Made by a program: the position numbers and the translations under genes. A DNA stretch of 64,000 bases from Sphingobium ummariense RL-3 (GTDB lineage: Bacteria; Pseudomonadota; Alphaproteobacteria; Sphingomonadales; Sphingomonadaceae). Under the pieces are notes generated by a model that had not been told where the DNA came from, did no database searches, and saw only the letters and a list, made by a program, of their open reading frames with translations. Positions 25,228 to 34,336 of this stretch are shown piece by piece (positions within the stretch are counted from its first letter, which is position 1; the number at the start of each line of letters is the position of its first letter). The DNA is taken from NCBI RefSeq assembly GCF_000447205.1, contig NZ_AUWY01000120.1, positions 1-64,000 on the forward strand, in the 5' to 3' direction.

Positions 25228-28113
25228 ATGGCAAAGTTTGAGAATCGGAGTTCCGCGACACCGTTTCGCCGGCTGATGGTCACGACAGCGCTGGCGACGG
25301 CCGCCTTCGTGGGCGGGTCCGCTTTTGCACAGGATGCAGCGCCGCAGCCCGATCAGTCTTCTGCCGAAGCGGGCACCGCTGCCGACATCATCGTCACCGC
25401 GTCGCGCACCGCGCAGAACGGTCTTCAGGCGCCGACCCCGACGCAGGTCGTCGGCGTCGAGGTGATCGAGCGGCAGGCGGCGACCACGGTGATGGAAGTC
25501 CTGAACCAGAACCCTGCGTTCAAGGCGACGCGTTCCCCCGGCGCCAATGCGACCAACACCTCCAGCCCTGCCCAGGCGACGGCGGATCTGCGCGCGCTGG
25601 GCGGCCAGCGCACGCTGGTGCTGGTCAACCAGTCGCGCGTCGTGCCCTTCGCGCCTGCCAGCAACCTCGGCGTGCCCACGACCACAGACCTGAACCTCTT
25701 CCCGACCAACATGATCGAGCGTGTCGACGTGGTGACGGGTGGCGCATCCGCCCTCTACGGCTCGGACGCCGTGTCGGGCGTCGTCAACATCATCATGAAG
25801 AAGAAGTATAAGGGGTTGGAGGTCACAGCCCAGACCGGCATCTCCCAGCGGGGCGATTCCTCGACCCAGCGCATCGGCTTTATCGCAGGCACCAGCTTCG
25901 ACGACGACCGGGGCAACATCGTCATCAGCGCCGACTATTCGAACAACAACGGCATGGGCGACATCTATAGCCGCGACTGGGGGCGCGAGGAATGGATGAT
26001 CGTCAGCAATGCGCAGCGCACCGTCCCCGGCACGCCGGGCTTCGGCCAGCCCGCGCTGATCCTCTCGCCCAACGTGCACAACAGCCTGGGCGCGGGCGGC
26101 GTGATCATCAGCAACATTCCCGGCCTCACCAACATGACCTTCAACCAGGATGGCTCGATCCGCCCGTTTCAGAAGGGGTCGATATTCGGCGGGCAGGTGA
26201 TGATCGGCGGCGAGGGCGAATCGATAATCAAGCGCGTGGCGCAGGTGCCCGACGTCCGTCGCTTCACCACCTATGGCAGCATCTATTACGACTTCTCGGA
26301 CTCGGTGACGGGTTATATCGAGGGCGGCTATTCGCGCTCGGTCGGCTTCCTCGACGGTATCGCGATCCGCCTGGCGAGCCAGACGATCCAGCGCGACAAC
26401 GCCTTCATTCCCGCCTCGGTGCGCGCGCTGCTGCCCGCGAACGTGCAGTCCTTCAACATCAGCCGCATCGCCTATGACATGGGCAAGAACGACTATGAGG
26501 TCGTCAACGAGACGCCCCATGCCACCGTCGGCCTGGAAGGAAAGCTCGGCGCCGGCTGGAAATGGGACGCCCATGCCTCCTACGGCGTGAACAACTATTC
26601 CTCGGTGACCTACAACAACCCGGTCAATGCGAACCTCGGCTTCGCGATCGACGCCGTGGTGAATCCCGCGACCGGGCAGATCGTCTGCCGCGCGGTGCTG
26701 CAGAACAATCCCGCGGCAGCCGGGTGCCAGCCGCTGAACCTGTTCGGCGAGAATAATTTCAGCGAGGCGGCGCGCGACTATGTGCAGGGCGAAGCATGGT
26801 CGAAGGTGAAATATGACCAGGTCACCGCCGCCTTCAACGTGATCGGCGAGCCGGTGGATACCTGGGCAGGGCCGGTCGCCGTGGCGCTCGGTGGCGAGTA
26901 TCGCCGCGAGACCTCCAAGCTGACGGCCGACCCGGTCGGCTCGAGCAACGGCTTCCTGACCGCAGGCAATGCCGTGCCCTATAGCGGCGACTTCAACGTC
27001 AAGGAGGCCTATGTCGAGGTGACGGTGCCGCTGGCGAAGGATACGCCCGGCCTCTACACGCTCGATGTCAACGGCGCTTTCCGCTATGCGGACTATTCCA
27101 CGGTCGGAGGCCAGACGGCGTGGAAGGTCGGCGCGACCTGGGAACCGATCCGGGGACTGAACGTCCGTGTCGCGCGGTCCCGCGATATTCGAGCCCCCGC
27201 GATCAACGAACTGTACAGTCCCGGCAGCAATGTCCGCAACAATGTGACGCTGCTCGTCGACGGGGTGACCAAGAACGCCAACATCCCGCAGAACACCAGC
27301 ATGGGCAATCCCGACGTCGGTCCCGAATTCGCCGACACGCTGACGGCGGGCTTCGCCTATCGCGGCACCGGTGCGCTGCGCGGGCTGGGACTGTCGGTCG
27401 ATTATTATAATATCAAGATCAAGGACGCGATCACCAACCTGTCCACGGTGAACATCGCCAATCTGTGTGGCGCGGGCGACAGCTATTTCTGCAGTCTGTT
27501 CACCTATGGACCCGACACCAGCACGGCGGACCCCAACGACCGGATTCACACCGGGCTGAATGCGGGATCGCTTAACGTCGGCGCGTTCGAGCAGGAAGGC
27601 GTGGACATGACGCTGAACTATTCGACCTCCGTCGGCTTCCTGGGTGATGGCGGGCGCTATGGGGTGTCGGCGAGCGGTACCTACATCTTCAGCGCGCTGG
27701 TGGATTCCGGCACCGGCGCCGCGCCCGTCGATCGCGCCGGGGAGAACGGCTGGTCCAACCTGGGGTCGATCCCCACCTTCCGTGGCAACCTGTCGCAGAC
27801 GATCGGTAACAGGGCGTGGGAACTGACGTTGCAGACGATTTTCATCAGCGCCGGCAAGCAGGACGTGACCTACAACACCGCGCCCACCAACACGATCAAC
27901 GACAATCGCGTGCCGGCGGTCACCTATTTCAACCTGTTCGGGAAGATCTTCGTTGGGGACGAAAAGCAGTATGAGCTGTTCTGGGCGGTGAACAACCTGC
28001 TGGACAAGGATCCGCCGCCGGTTCCCTATACGATCCTGAACTTCCCCACCAACGGCCAATATTACGACAAGGTGGGACGGAGCTTCGTCATCGGCGCGCG
28101 GTTCAAATTCTGA
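25228..28113 (+). CDS. TonB-dependent receptor (2 of 2)
   Basis: This 961-residue outer-membrane receptor has a clear signal peptide ([20 protein letters not shown], cleavage near residue 36). The TonB-box-like [10 protein letters not shown] and the plug blocks [33 protein letters not shown] and [22 protein letters not shown] follow. A large beta-barrel ends GARFKF. The ATG at 25228 has GGGGAGG upstream and was preferred over a longer frame from 25144. The operator elements upstream and a strong terminator downstream make it a single-gene unit inside the regulon. The substrate is probably an aromatic or related compound handled by the neighbours. Confidence 0.92.
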   Translation: MAKFENRSSATPFRRLMVTTALATAAFVGGSAFAQDAAPQPDQSSAEAGTAADIIVTASRTAQNGLQAPTPTQVVGVEVIERQAATTVMEVLNQNPAFKATRSPGANATNTSSPAQATADLRALGGQRTLVLVNQSRVVPFAPASNLGVPTTTDLNLFPTNMIERVDVVTGGASALYGSDAVSGVVNIIMKKKYKGLEVTAQTGISQRGDSSTQRIGFIAGTSFDDDRGNIVISADYSNNNGMGDIYSRDWGREEWMIVSNAQRTVPGTPGFGQPALILSPNVHNSLGAGGVIISNIPGLTNMTFNQDGSIRPFQKGSIFGGQVMIGGEGESIIKRVAQVPDVRRFTTYGSIYYDFSDSVTGYIEGGYSRSVGFLDGIAIRLASQTIQRDNAFIPASVRALLPANVQSFNISRIAYDMGKNDYEVVNETPHATVGLEGKLGAGWKWDAHASYGVNNYSSVTYNNPVNANLGFAIDAVVNPATGQIVCRAVLQNNPAAAGCQPLNLFGENNFSEAARDYVQGEAWSKVKYDQVTAAFNVIGEPVDTWAGPVAVALGGEYRRETSKLTADPVGSSNGFLTAGNAVPYSGDFNVKEAYVEVTVPLAKDTPGLYTLDVNGAFRYADYSTVGGQTAWKVGATWEPIRGLNVRVARSRDIRAPAINELYSPGSNVRNNVTLLVDGVTKNANIPQNTSMGNPDVGPEFADTLTAGFAYRGTGALRGLGLSVDYYNIKIKDAITNLSTVNIANLCGAGDSYFCSLFTYGPDTSTADPNDRIHTGLNAGSLNVGAFEQEGVDMTLNYSTSVGFLGDGGRYGVSASGTYIFSALVDSGTGAAPVDRAGENGWSNLGSIPTFRGNLSQTIGNRAWELTLQTIFISAGKQDVTYNTAPTNTINDNRVPAVTYFNLFGKIFVGDEKQYELFWAVNNLLDKDPPPVPYTILNFPTNGQYYDKVGRSFVIGARFKF

Positions 28114-28138
28114 TCGCGAACCGGGTCGGAAAGGGGGA

Positions 28139-28167
28139 GGGGGCGCCCGGTGGGCGCCCCCTTTTTT
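28139..28167 (+). terminator. Rho-independent terminator after TonB receptor 2
   Basis: A perfect 10-bp stem, GGGGGCGCCC with GGGCGCCCCC and a GGT loop, is followed by six T residues. It ends the rightward receptor transcript just before the convergent NTF2-like gene. Confidence 0.93.
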
Positions 28168-28168
28168 A

Positions 28169-28630
28169 TCAGGAGAAGTTGAGCTGGGCGCCGCCGCGGA
28201 ACAGGTTGACGAGTTCCCGCCGCGTGCAGAGCCAGCGCTGCTCGTCCTCGTCCCAGCGGAAGGTCTCGGTCGCCCGGCTGATCCTCGCGGGCGCCGTGCT
28301 TTCCTGCGGAGCGGCGCCGTCGGCCGCCCAGAGCAACATGTACCAGCTGGCGGTCGCACCGCCGTCCCCATCAAATTCGGCGCGGAAGTTGCTGAAGGCG
28401 TGCACCGCGACCCGTTCGCCCCGCGCCTCGCGCCAGCTGTAGAAGCCCTGGATCGCCTCCCGTCCTTCCAGATGCAGCTTGCCGGAGCTGTAGACCGCGT
28501 CCGGCGCGTAATAGCTGCCCGCGTTGCGGCCCCAATTGGTGTCGACATCATGCCAGAAATCCGCCAGCCCCTGCTCGAGCTCGGCGGCGGCGATCGCGCG
28601 TTCGCGGTTGGTCGTTGGGCGGATCATCAT
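28169..28630 (-). CDS. NTF2/SnoaL-like protein
   Basis: This 153-residue protein has the alpha+beta cone pattern of the NTF2-like superfamily: LEQGLADFWHDVDTNWGRNAG, YYAPDAVYSS, LEGREAIQGFYSWREAR, and RWDEDEQRWLCTRRELVNLF. Members are often small isomerases, dehydratases or dioxygenase beta-like subunits in catabolic clusters. No catalytic residues can be assigned. The ATG overlaps the stop of the upstream amidohydrolase by 4 nt, so it is the last gene of the MFS-amidohydrolase-NTF2 leftward operon. A role in processing the amidohydrolase product is inferred. Confidence 0.75.
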   Translation of the reverse strand: MMIRPTTNRERAIAAAELEQGLADFWHDVDTNWGRNAGSYYAPDAVYSSGKLHLEGREAIQGFYSWREARGERVAVHAFSNFRAEFDGDGGATASWYMLLWAADGAAPQESTAPARISRATETFRWDEDEQRWLCTRRELVNLFRGGAQLNFS

Positions 28631-29460
28631 TCGCTTTCCTGATTGAAGAACAGCAACAGCGCCGCGCGGTCGATCGCGGCGCGGACGGCCGGATGGGGGA
28701 CGAGGCGGCGGTAAAGGTCCAGCGTGTCGGCGAAGCGGATATCGCCTTCATGGTTCACGAAGGGCGCGTCGCTGCCCCAGAGCAGCCTTTCCGGGCCGGC
28801 ATGGGCGAGCAGCCGGGCGGCGACCTCCGCCGCGATGGCGAAGGGCATGCGGAAACCGGCAGACAGCTTGACCCAGGTCCGGCCGCCGTCGATGGCGCGG
28901 CAGAGCGCGTCGGTGCCGGCGCCACGCTCCTCCGGATCGCGCGAGGGCACCCCGAAATGGTCGACCACGATCCGCACACCCGAAGCGTCAAGTGCCGGGA
29001 GAAGGCGGGGCAGGCTGGCGCTCCGGCTCAGCAGCTCCACATGCAGGCCGCGATCGGCGATGCGGCGCAGGAAGCCGCGATAGGGTTCGCGCGCGATATC
29101 CGGCAGATCCTCCACGCGCCGCCATGCGAGCCGGACGCCGACGACGCCCGCGTCGGCCATCTCGGCGAGCGTGGTAGCATCCGTCTCGGGCGGCACGATC
29201 ACCGTGGCGCGCAGGCGCCCGGGATGCGATGCGAGCGCCGAAAGCGTATAGGCGTTCCCGTCGTCGAAGAGGCTCGCGGCGGCGATCACCCCATGGGAAA
29301 TGCCATGGCGGTCGAGATCGGCGAGCCAGGCCTCGACGCCATAGTCATAGTCCGGTCGCGAATGCGCCTCCGCTGCGAAAGGCATCGCGCGCGTGAAGAC
29401 ATGGGCATGCGCGTCGACGGCGGGAGCCTCGGCTGGGACCGCCCCTTCCTCAATGGCCAT
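28627..29460 (-). CDS. Amidohydrolase_2 family metal-dependent hydrolase/decarboxylase
   Basis: This 277-residue TIM-barrel enzyme has the metal-binding VDAHAHVFT near the N-terminus, VVDHFGVPS, and LLWGSDAPF with the late aspartate. The family contains lactonases such as LigI (2-pyrone-4,6-dicarboxylate) and non-oxidative decarboxylases. It closely resembles the gene at 46951 by eye (AHAHVFTRAMPF, RPDYDY, AASLF shared). Its start lies inside the 3' end of the MFS gene. It probably opens a lactone or decarboxylates a ring acid. The substrate is unknown. Confidence 0.82.
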   Translation of the reverse strand: MAIEEGAVPAEAPAVDAHAHVFTRAMPFAAEAHSRPDYDYGVEAWLADLDRHGISHGVIAAASLFDDGNAYTLSALASHPGRLRATVIVPPETDATTLAEMADAGVVGVRLAWRRVEDLPDIAREPYRGFLRRIADRGLHVELLSRSASLPRLLPALDASGVRIVVDHFGVPSRDPEERGAGTDALCRAIDGGRTWVKLSAGFRMPFAIAAEVAARLLAHAGPERLLWGSDAPFVNHEGDIRFADTLDLYRRLVPHPAVRAAIDRAALLLFFNQESE

Positions 29461-30802
29461 GACCGGCGCGCACCGGCTTCGGCGCGCCCTTGAGGCTCAT
29501 CAGCAGGAAGGTGAAGATGCCCGCCGACGCCAGCGGCACGCCGAGCAGCGCGAAGATCATGATGGGGCCGAAGCCCTCGCCCAGCACGAAGGCGCCGAAC
29601 AGCGGGGCGAAGATCGACGCGACGCGCGCGGCGCCATAGGCCCAGCCGACGCCCGTGGCGCGGCTGCGCGGCGGATAGAGCGACGCGGCGAGCGCGGCGA
29701 TGCTTGCCTGGCCGCCATGCTGGAACATCGCCATGAACGCGACGGCGACGAACATGCCGATGGTGGGCGCCAGCACGCCGATCAACACGGAGAACAAGGC
29801 GGCCAGTAGAAAGGTTGATACCATCACGCGCTTGAAGCCGAACCGGTCGATGAAGAAGCCGATCGACACCATGCCGATGAAGCCGGCGACGGTGTTCACC
29901 CCGTTGATGAGCGCCACCTGCGACCAGGGCAGGCCGACGACGTCCTTGAAGATCGTGGTCTTCCATACCCCTGCGGTAATGAAAACGAAGCTGGATATGG
30001 TGATCGCCCACATCAGGAAGGTCTTGAGCCGCTGGCCCGGGCCGAGGACGTCGGTGAACAGGACCGCGCTCGCGGCGCGTTCCGGCCGGGGCGGCGCGAC
30101 CAGCGTCACCGGCTCTTCCCGGCCGGGGTCCATCCGGCGCGCGAGCGACTGGATCTGGGGATCGCCGGGGTCGCGCGCGGCGAGCGAGCGCAGCGATTCC
30201 GGCAGCAGGAAATAGATCAGCGGCAGCATCAGCGCCGGCATCGCCACCGCGATCCAGAAGCCGCCGCGCCAGCCGAACGGCTCGAGGATGAAGCCCTGCA
30301 TCAGCGCGCCGAGCAGCGCACCGATCATCGTGCCGCTGACGGTGATGGTGCTGACGGTCGAGCGCATGCGCTGCGGCGCCGTCTCCGAGACCAGGGACAC
30401 CAGGATCGGGATCATGGAGGTGCCGCAGAAGCCGGCGATGAAGCGGCAGATGGCGAAAGGCGTCAGCGCGGTGGTGAACAGGATCGCGAAGGCGCTGAGC
30501 GCCATGCCGGCGTAGCAGAAGAGCAGCAGCCGCGGCCGGCCGATCCGGTCGGCAAGCGGGGGGATGACGAAGGCGCCCGCCAGCATGCCGATCTGCTGGG
30601 CGACCATTGCCGATGTGATGGCGGTGCGCGGCACGCCGAAGTCATGGGCGAGGTCGGGCAGCACCCAACCGACGATATACAGCTCATAGCCGTCGATCGC
30701 CGCCAGGATCGTGCAGAGGATCAGGATGGTAAAATGGAAATGGTTGAATTTCAGCCCGTCGAGAAAGCTGTCTACGTCGATAGGCCGGCTGGTCGTTGCC
30801 AT
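29450..30802 (-). CDS. MFS transporter, aromatic acid:H+ symporter-like (1 of 2)
   Basis: This 450-residue, 12-helix major facilitator has an N-terminal half with ILCTILAAIDGYELYIVGWVLP. The loop 2-3 motif PPLADRIGRPRLLLF and the matching loop 8-9 motif FIDRFGFKRVM are typical of the AAHS group (PcaK/BenK). The ATG at 30802 has GGGGAGGAAG upstream and was preferred over a longer frame. It begins the leftward operon with the amidohydrolase and NTF2-like gene. It is divergent from the MarR gene, and the type A operator lies between them. It probably imports an aromatic acid. Confidence 0.85.
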   Translation of the reverse strand: MATTSRPIDVDSFLDGLKFNHFHFTILILCTILAAIDGYELYIVGWVLPDLAHDFGVPRTAITSAMVAQQIGMLAGAFVIPPLADRIGRPRLLLFCYAGMALSAFAILFTTALTPFAICRFIAGFCGTSMIPILVSLVSETAPQRMRSTVSTITVSGTMIGALLGALMQGFILEPFGWRGGFWIAVAMPALMLPLIYFLLPESLRSLAARDPGDPQIQSLARRMDPGREEPVTLVAPPRPERAASAVLFTDVLGPGQRLKTFLMWAITISSFVFITAGVWKTTIFKDVVGLPWSQVALINGVNTVAGFIGMVSIGFFIDRFGFKRVMVSTFLLAALFSVLIGVLAPTIGMFVAVAFMAMFQHGGQASIAALAASLYPPRSRATGVGWAYGAARVASIFAPLFGAFVLGEGFGPIMIFALLGVPLASAGIFTFLLMSLKGAPKPVRAGHGH

Positions 30803-30860
30803 CCTCTTCCTCCCCTCGCTGCGCTGGCCCGCAATGACAGGGGGCGCTGGCACGTGAATC

Positions 30861-30930
30861 GCTTATATCATATGCTGTTTGACATATGCAAACAGGCAAG
30901 TCGATTTATTTGTCAGCTTGGCTTAGTATC
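30861..30930. promoter_or_regulatory. marR/MFS divergent region: type A operator and CATATG palindrome
   Basis: TTGTCAGCTTGGCTTAGTATC at 30910-30930 matches the shared type A element. A second inverted repeat, CATATGCTGTTTGACATATG, is at 30869-30888. Both lie in the 227-bp interval between the MFS gene and the MarR gene, so the regulator may control both transcripts, including its own. Confidence 0.6.
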
Positions 30931-31029
30931 AACTGATCGTCTATAGGAACATTTCGTGACGCGCGCTGCGCGGCAGCCTGTCAACATGCCGCCGTCGCCA
31001 GGCGGGAACGGATCGGACATTTGGGTCTT

Positions 31030-31557
31030 ATGGGGAAATCAAGTCGCCCTTCAGCCGGCAACAGCGCGCATTCGATCCTCCACCTGGTCAAGCAGGTCCA
31101 GTACAAGGCCTATGTCCGGCTGGAATCCGTGCTCAACCCGCTGGACGTGACGGCGGTGCAGTTCCGCATCCTCACCACTCTTTCGACGCGGCCGGACATG
31201 ACCTCCGCGGATCTGGCGCGGCTGTATGACGTCAAGCCGCAGACCATGATCAAGCAGATCGCCCTGCTCGAGGCCAAGGGGCTGATCGAACGCCGGGTGA
31301 GCGACACGAACAGGCGCTTGCTGGAAGTCCGCCTGACCGAGCTGGGGGCATCGAGCCTCAAGCAGTTGCAGAAGGATACTCGCGCGCTCGAGCAGGAGCT
31401 GCTGAAGCCGCTTTCCGCCGACGAGCAGGCGGACCTTCGCGGCTATCTGCTCCGCCTGCTGGAGTCACTGAGCGGAGCAGGCGACGACAAGGCGGAAGGC
31501 GATGAAATCGAGGAACTGACACCCGAATATCGTCGGGTCGGCGTCCAGCGGCTTTAG
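31030..31557 (+). CDS. MarR family transcriptional regulator
   Basis: This is a 175-residue winged-helix regulator. The helix-turn-helix is TSADLARLYDVKPQTMIKQIALLEAKGLIERR, read across residues about 60-95. It is followed by the wing with the family arginine pattern (VSDTNRRLLEVRLTELG). Dimerisation helices flank it on both sides. MarR proteins usually repress catabolic genes and release DNA on binding an aromatic ligand or its CoA ester. The ATG at 31030 was chosen; a TTG at 31021 is also in frame. It is a strong candidate for binding the type A operator found in its own upstream region. Confidence 0.87.
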   Translation: MGKSSRPSAGNSAHSILHLVKQVQYKAYVRLESVLNPLDVTAVQFRILTTLSTRPDMTSADLARLYDVKPQTMIKQIALLEAKGLIERRVSDTNRRLLEVRLTELGASSLKQLQKDTRALEQELLKPLSADEQADLRGYLLRLLESLSGAGDDKAEGDEIEELTPEYRRVGVQRL

Positions 31558-31599
31558 GGACCGCGGAAAAGCCGGGCGGGCGGCCAAGGGCGGCCACAG

Positions 31600-31742
31600 C
31601 ATCCTCCCCTGTAAGGTTCGGCAGAGGCACGTGACTCTGCCGAAGGGGACCATGAAGTGGTGGAGGGGTGTAACCCTCCCGATAGCGGGACACCCCTCCG
31701 TCAGGCGCTCCGCGCCTGCCACCTCCCCTTACAGGGAGGATG
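31600..31742. repeat. MITE-like palindromic intergenic repeat
   Basis: The ends are near-perfect inverted repeats, CATCCTCCCCTGTAAGG and CCTTACAGGGAGGATG. Nested inside are GGAGGGGTGT with ACACCCCTCC, and the hairpin CAGGCGCTCCGCGCCTG. It could fold into one long structure and lies in the gap between marR and the IclR gene. Similar repeats are, to my knowledge, dispersed in sphingomonad genomes. It carries no gene. Confidence 0.75.
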
Positions 31743-31835
31743 GAAATTGCGAGCCCGCCCATGCCGCCATTCTACTGAAATTCGTCCACGCCGTTCAGCC
31801 TTTATACCGTAACGGCCCGGACGAGCGCGGTCCGC

Positions 31836-32630
31836 TCAGGGCTTCGACGTCGTGAGAGCGCCCATTCGTTGCGACACGTTCTGGGCGGCGTCGAGCATCA
31901 GGCGAACGAACTCCTTGTGCTTCGCCCGGCTCATATATTCGCTGGGGCCAAGGATCGTCAGCGTCGCGGCCAGCTTGTTGCTGTAGTCGAAAATGGGGGC
32001 GGCGATGCCCGCGAAGTTGCGGTTGAGCATCCCGATTGTGGAGGCATAGCCGAGGGTGCGGACCTTCCCGACGGCTTCCGCAATCTCCTCCTCAGACGGC
32101 GTGCGTGCATTGCGGGCCGCGTCATAGGCGTCCTGCGCGGCGCGCGCGCGCATGGTTTCATATTCGGGCAGGTGCGCCAGGAAGACGAGGCCGGTGGCGG
32201 TGGTCGTCACCGGCAGGATATAGCCGAGCCGGACCGAGAAGGCGCCCTGCAGCGCGCCGTCCGCCTTCGCGACGATGCAGGGGCCTCGGTCGCCCCAGAC
32301 GGACAGGTAGATGGCGCAATCCGTCTTGTCGCACAGCTCGGTCAGGGAATCCGACGCGAGCGCGACCACGTCGAGCTGGCGGATCGCGGCCAGGCCGAGC
32401 TGGATCGCGAAGGAGCCAAGGCCATAATGGCCGTTCTGGGCATCCTGATAGGCCATGTCCTCGCGCACGAAGCTGACCAGATAGAGATGCACCTTGCTCG
32501 GCGGCATCCCCGCACGGGCCGCGATCTCGCGCAGCGGCAGTGGCCCCTCCGCCATGCGCAGCACACGCAGGACGCGAAACCCGACCTCGATCGACTGGAC
32601 CCGCCTGCGGGATTGCTCGGTATCTGCCAT
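31836..32630 (-). CDS. IclR family transcriptional regulator
   Basis: This 264-residue regulator has an N-terminal winged helix (VGFRVLRVLRMAEGPLPLREIA, then RAGMPPSKVHLYLVSFVRE) and a C-terminal GAF-like ligand domain ending IAAPIFDYSNKLAATLTILGP. IclR members such as PcaR/PobR control aromatic catabolism and can activate or repress. The ATG at 32630 follows GGGGAG and was preferred over a longer frame from 32675. It is followed by the palindromic repeat and has no obvious operon partner. It may bind one of the repeated GTTC/GAAC-type elements, but this is inferred. Confidence 0.85.
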   Translation of the reverse strand: MADTEQSRRRVQSIEVGFRVLRVLRMAEGPLPLREIAARAGMPPSKVHLYLVSFVREDMAYQDAQNGHYGLGSFAIQLGLAAIRQLDVVALASDSLTELCDKTDCAIYLSVWGDRGPCIVAKADGALQGAFSVRLGYILPVTTTATGLVFLAHLPEYETMRARAAQDAYDAARNARTPSEEEIAEAVGKVRTLGYASTIGMLNRNFAGIAAPIFDYSNKLAATLTILGPSEYMSRAKHKEFVRLMLDAAQNVSQRMGALTTSKP

Positions 32631-32734
32631 TCGGCTCCCCAAAAGGTTTGACTTGTCTCCGTTCCTTCCTGCCAAGCGGGGGGCGCCCTGTCCACGCGGC
32701 AGTTGCTGCGGCGCGACGGATCGGGGCGGTGTCG

Positions 32735-33241
32735 TCAGGTGCGCTTGCGCCGGTTCCAGGTCTCCAGCGTGTCATGGGCCTCGCCCGCGGCCTGCTCCAG
32801 GAAGCCGGGCGCCTCCGTGCGTGCCGCGATTTCCAGCCGCAAGCCATTGGGATCGAAGAAATAGATCGAACGGACGAAGCCGTGATTGACCAGCGGCGTG
32901 CTTTGCACCCCATGGTCGGCGAGCCGCTGGCGCATGGCTTCGACATCCTCCACCGAATTGGTTTCCATCGCGAAATGCTGGACCCAGTCGGGTGTGTTGG
33001 GCGAGGGCGCGGGCTTCTCGTCGCCGCCCAGGTCGAAGAAGGCGATGTAGGAACCGTCGCCGAGCTGGAAGAAGAAGTGCACATAGGGCTGCTCCTCGCC
33101 GGTGCTCGGCACCCGTTCGGACAGCATGCAGTTCACCAGCGGCAGGCCCAGGATATCCTCGTAGAAATGGCGGGTCTCCTCCGCATCGCGGCAGGGATAG
33201 GCGAAATGGTACAAGCCGTTAAGCGGCCTCGGATCGGTCAT
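32735..33241 (-). CDS. VOC family protein (glyoxalase/extradiol dioxygenase fold)
   Basis: This 168-residue single-domain VOC protein has two beta-alpha-beta-beta-beta modules. Probable metal ligands are the histidine in LYHFAYPCRD, the histidine in WVQHFAMET, and the glutamate in NGLRLEIAAR. The phrase FYEDILGLPLV is the family start. It is shorter than classical two-domain extradiol dioxygenases, so it could be a lyase, epimerase or small dioxygenase. A GAAAGGAG site precedes the ATG at 33241. It lies upstream of the IclR gene and downstream of the LysR gene, on the same strand. The reaction is not determined. Confidence 0.8.
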   Translation of the reverse strand: MTDPRPLNGLYHFAYPCRDAEETRHFYEDILGLPLVNCMLSERVPSTGEEQPYVHFFFQLGDGSYIAFFDLGGDEKPAPSPNTPDWVQHFAMETNSVEDVEAMRQRLADHGVQSTPLVNHGFVRSIYFFDPNGLRLEIAARTEAPGFLEQAAGEAHDTLETWNRRKRT

Positions 33242-33289
33242 GATGCTCTCCTTTCGCCCGCAGGATAGCAGCATTGCCCGCACGGCATT

Positions 33290-33308
33290 GTCATCCCGGC
33301 GGGATGAC
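33290..33308. terminator. Palindromic hairpin after the LysR gene
   Basis: GTCATCCC GGC GGGATGAC forms a perfect 8-bp stem 17 bp past the lysR-type stop. There is no T tract, so it may be a REP-like repeat or RNA-stabilising hairpin rather than a true terminator. Confidence 0.45.
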
Positions 33309-33325
33309 GCGGCGGGATCCGGGGT

Positions 33326-34228
33326 TCAGCGCGTCTGCGCCTGCTGCATCATCATGTCGACGAAGCGGCGCAGCGCAACGGAGCGGTCGCGGGCGCGCCA
33401 GACCAGCATCACATGGAATTGCAGGTCCAGGTCGGAGATCGGGATGAGCCGGATATTGGGGTTGGGCGCGCGCGTGCCCGCCGTGGTGACGATCCCCACC
33501 CCCATGCCGACCGCAACGAGGCTGAACAGGATGGAATGGGTGGTGCATTCCTGCGTGAAATGCGGGGCATTGCCTGTGCGGATGCAGGCCGCCATCATCC
33601 GGTCATAATAGCCCGGAGCGGTGGCCCGGGCAGGCCCCAGCACGGACTCTCCGGCAATTTCTGCCATCGTCACGCTGTCCCGCTGCGCGAAGGCATGGCT
33701 TTGATGGACCGCGAGCAGCGTTTCTCCCGTACCGATCGGCGCGCGTTCCAGAACGTCCCGGTCGCGATCGTCGATATGCGCGTCATAGACCAGGCCGACG
33801 TCAAGCGTCCCTTCCTTGATCGCGGCCACCTGGTGAAGCGATCCCATGGAGCGCAGGTCGAGCACGACCGACGGCTCATTCTCCCGGAAGTGGAAAAGGC
33901 CGTAGGATATGTAGTCATAGGCGGCGATGATCTCGCTCAGCCCGACCCGGATCGTGCCGAGATGCCCGCTGCCCATGCCGCGCGCCCGGTCCACCGCGCG
34001 GTCTACCTGTTTCAGGATATCCTCGACCTCTTCCAGGAACGCGCGGCCCGCGCTTGACAGGCGGACGCCGCGGGGAAGCCGTTCGAACAGTTCCACGCCC
34101 AGCTCGGCTTCCAGATCCCGGATCTGGCGCGTGAGCGCCGGCTGCGCGACGCGCAGCGCGAGCGCCGCCCGCCCGAAATGTTCCTCTCGCCCGATCGCCC
34201 GGAAATAGCGCAGATGCCTCAGCTCCAT
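33326..34228 (-). CDS. LysR family transcriptional regulator
   Basis: This is a 300-residue LysR-type activator. The helix-turn-helix is in residues 1-60 (MELRHLRYFRAIGREEHFGRAA, RVAQPALTRQIRDLEAELG, with ELFERLPRGVRLSSAG). The ligand-binding domain follows (IRVGLSEIIAAYDYIS, LDVGLVYDAH, VGMGVGIVTTAG). Start choice: the ATG at 34228 matches the normal family beginning, and an upstream ATG at 34252 adds eight residues. It is divergent from the monooxygenase operon starting at 34337, so it probably controls that operon in the usual LysR manner. The inducer is unknown. Confidence 0.88.
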   Translation of the reverse strand: MELRHLRYFRAIGREEHFGRAALALRVAQPALTRQIRDLEAELGVELFERLPRGVRLSSAGRAFLEEVEDILKQVDRAVDRARGMGSGHLGTIRVGLSEIIAAYDYISYGLFHFRENEPSVVLDLRSMGSLHQVAAIKEGTLDVGLVYDAHIDDRDRDVLERAPIGTGETLLAVHQSHAFAQRDSVTMAEIAGESVLGPARATAPGYYDRMMAACIRTGNAPHFTQECTTHSILFSLVAVGMGVGIVTTAGTRAPNPNIRLIPISDLDLQFHVMLVWRARDRSVALRRFVDMMMQQAQTR

Positions 34229-34336
34229 CGCCGATCCATACTTGTGGGGCATCGAATGCTCAAGAACAAAGAATTGGACCTATCAGTCCGCCTGAAACAG
34301 TTTCCATCAAAGCCAACTAAGCGTGAGTGGAGAGCG

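Noticed and set aside
25111-28551. 1146-residue open frame antisense to TonB receptor 2
   Set aside because: It is a shadow of the receptor: it runs through the strong terminator and into the NTF2-like gene and has no recognisable domain.
30861-30930. Repeated short motifs as a possible CRISPR fragment
   Set aside because: The copies are few, differ in sequence and orientation, and are not regularly spaced. They behave like operators.
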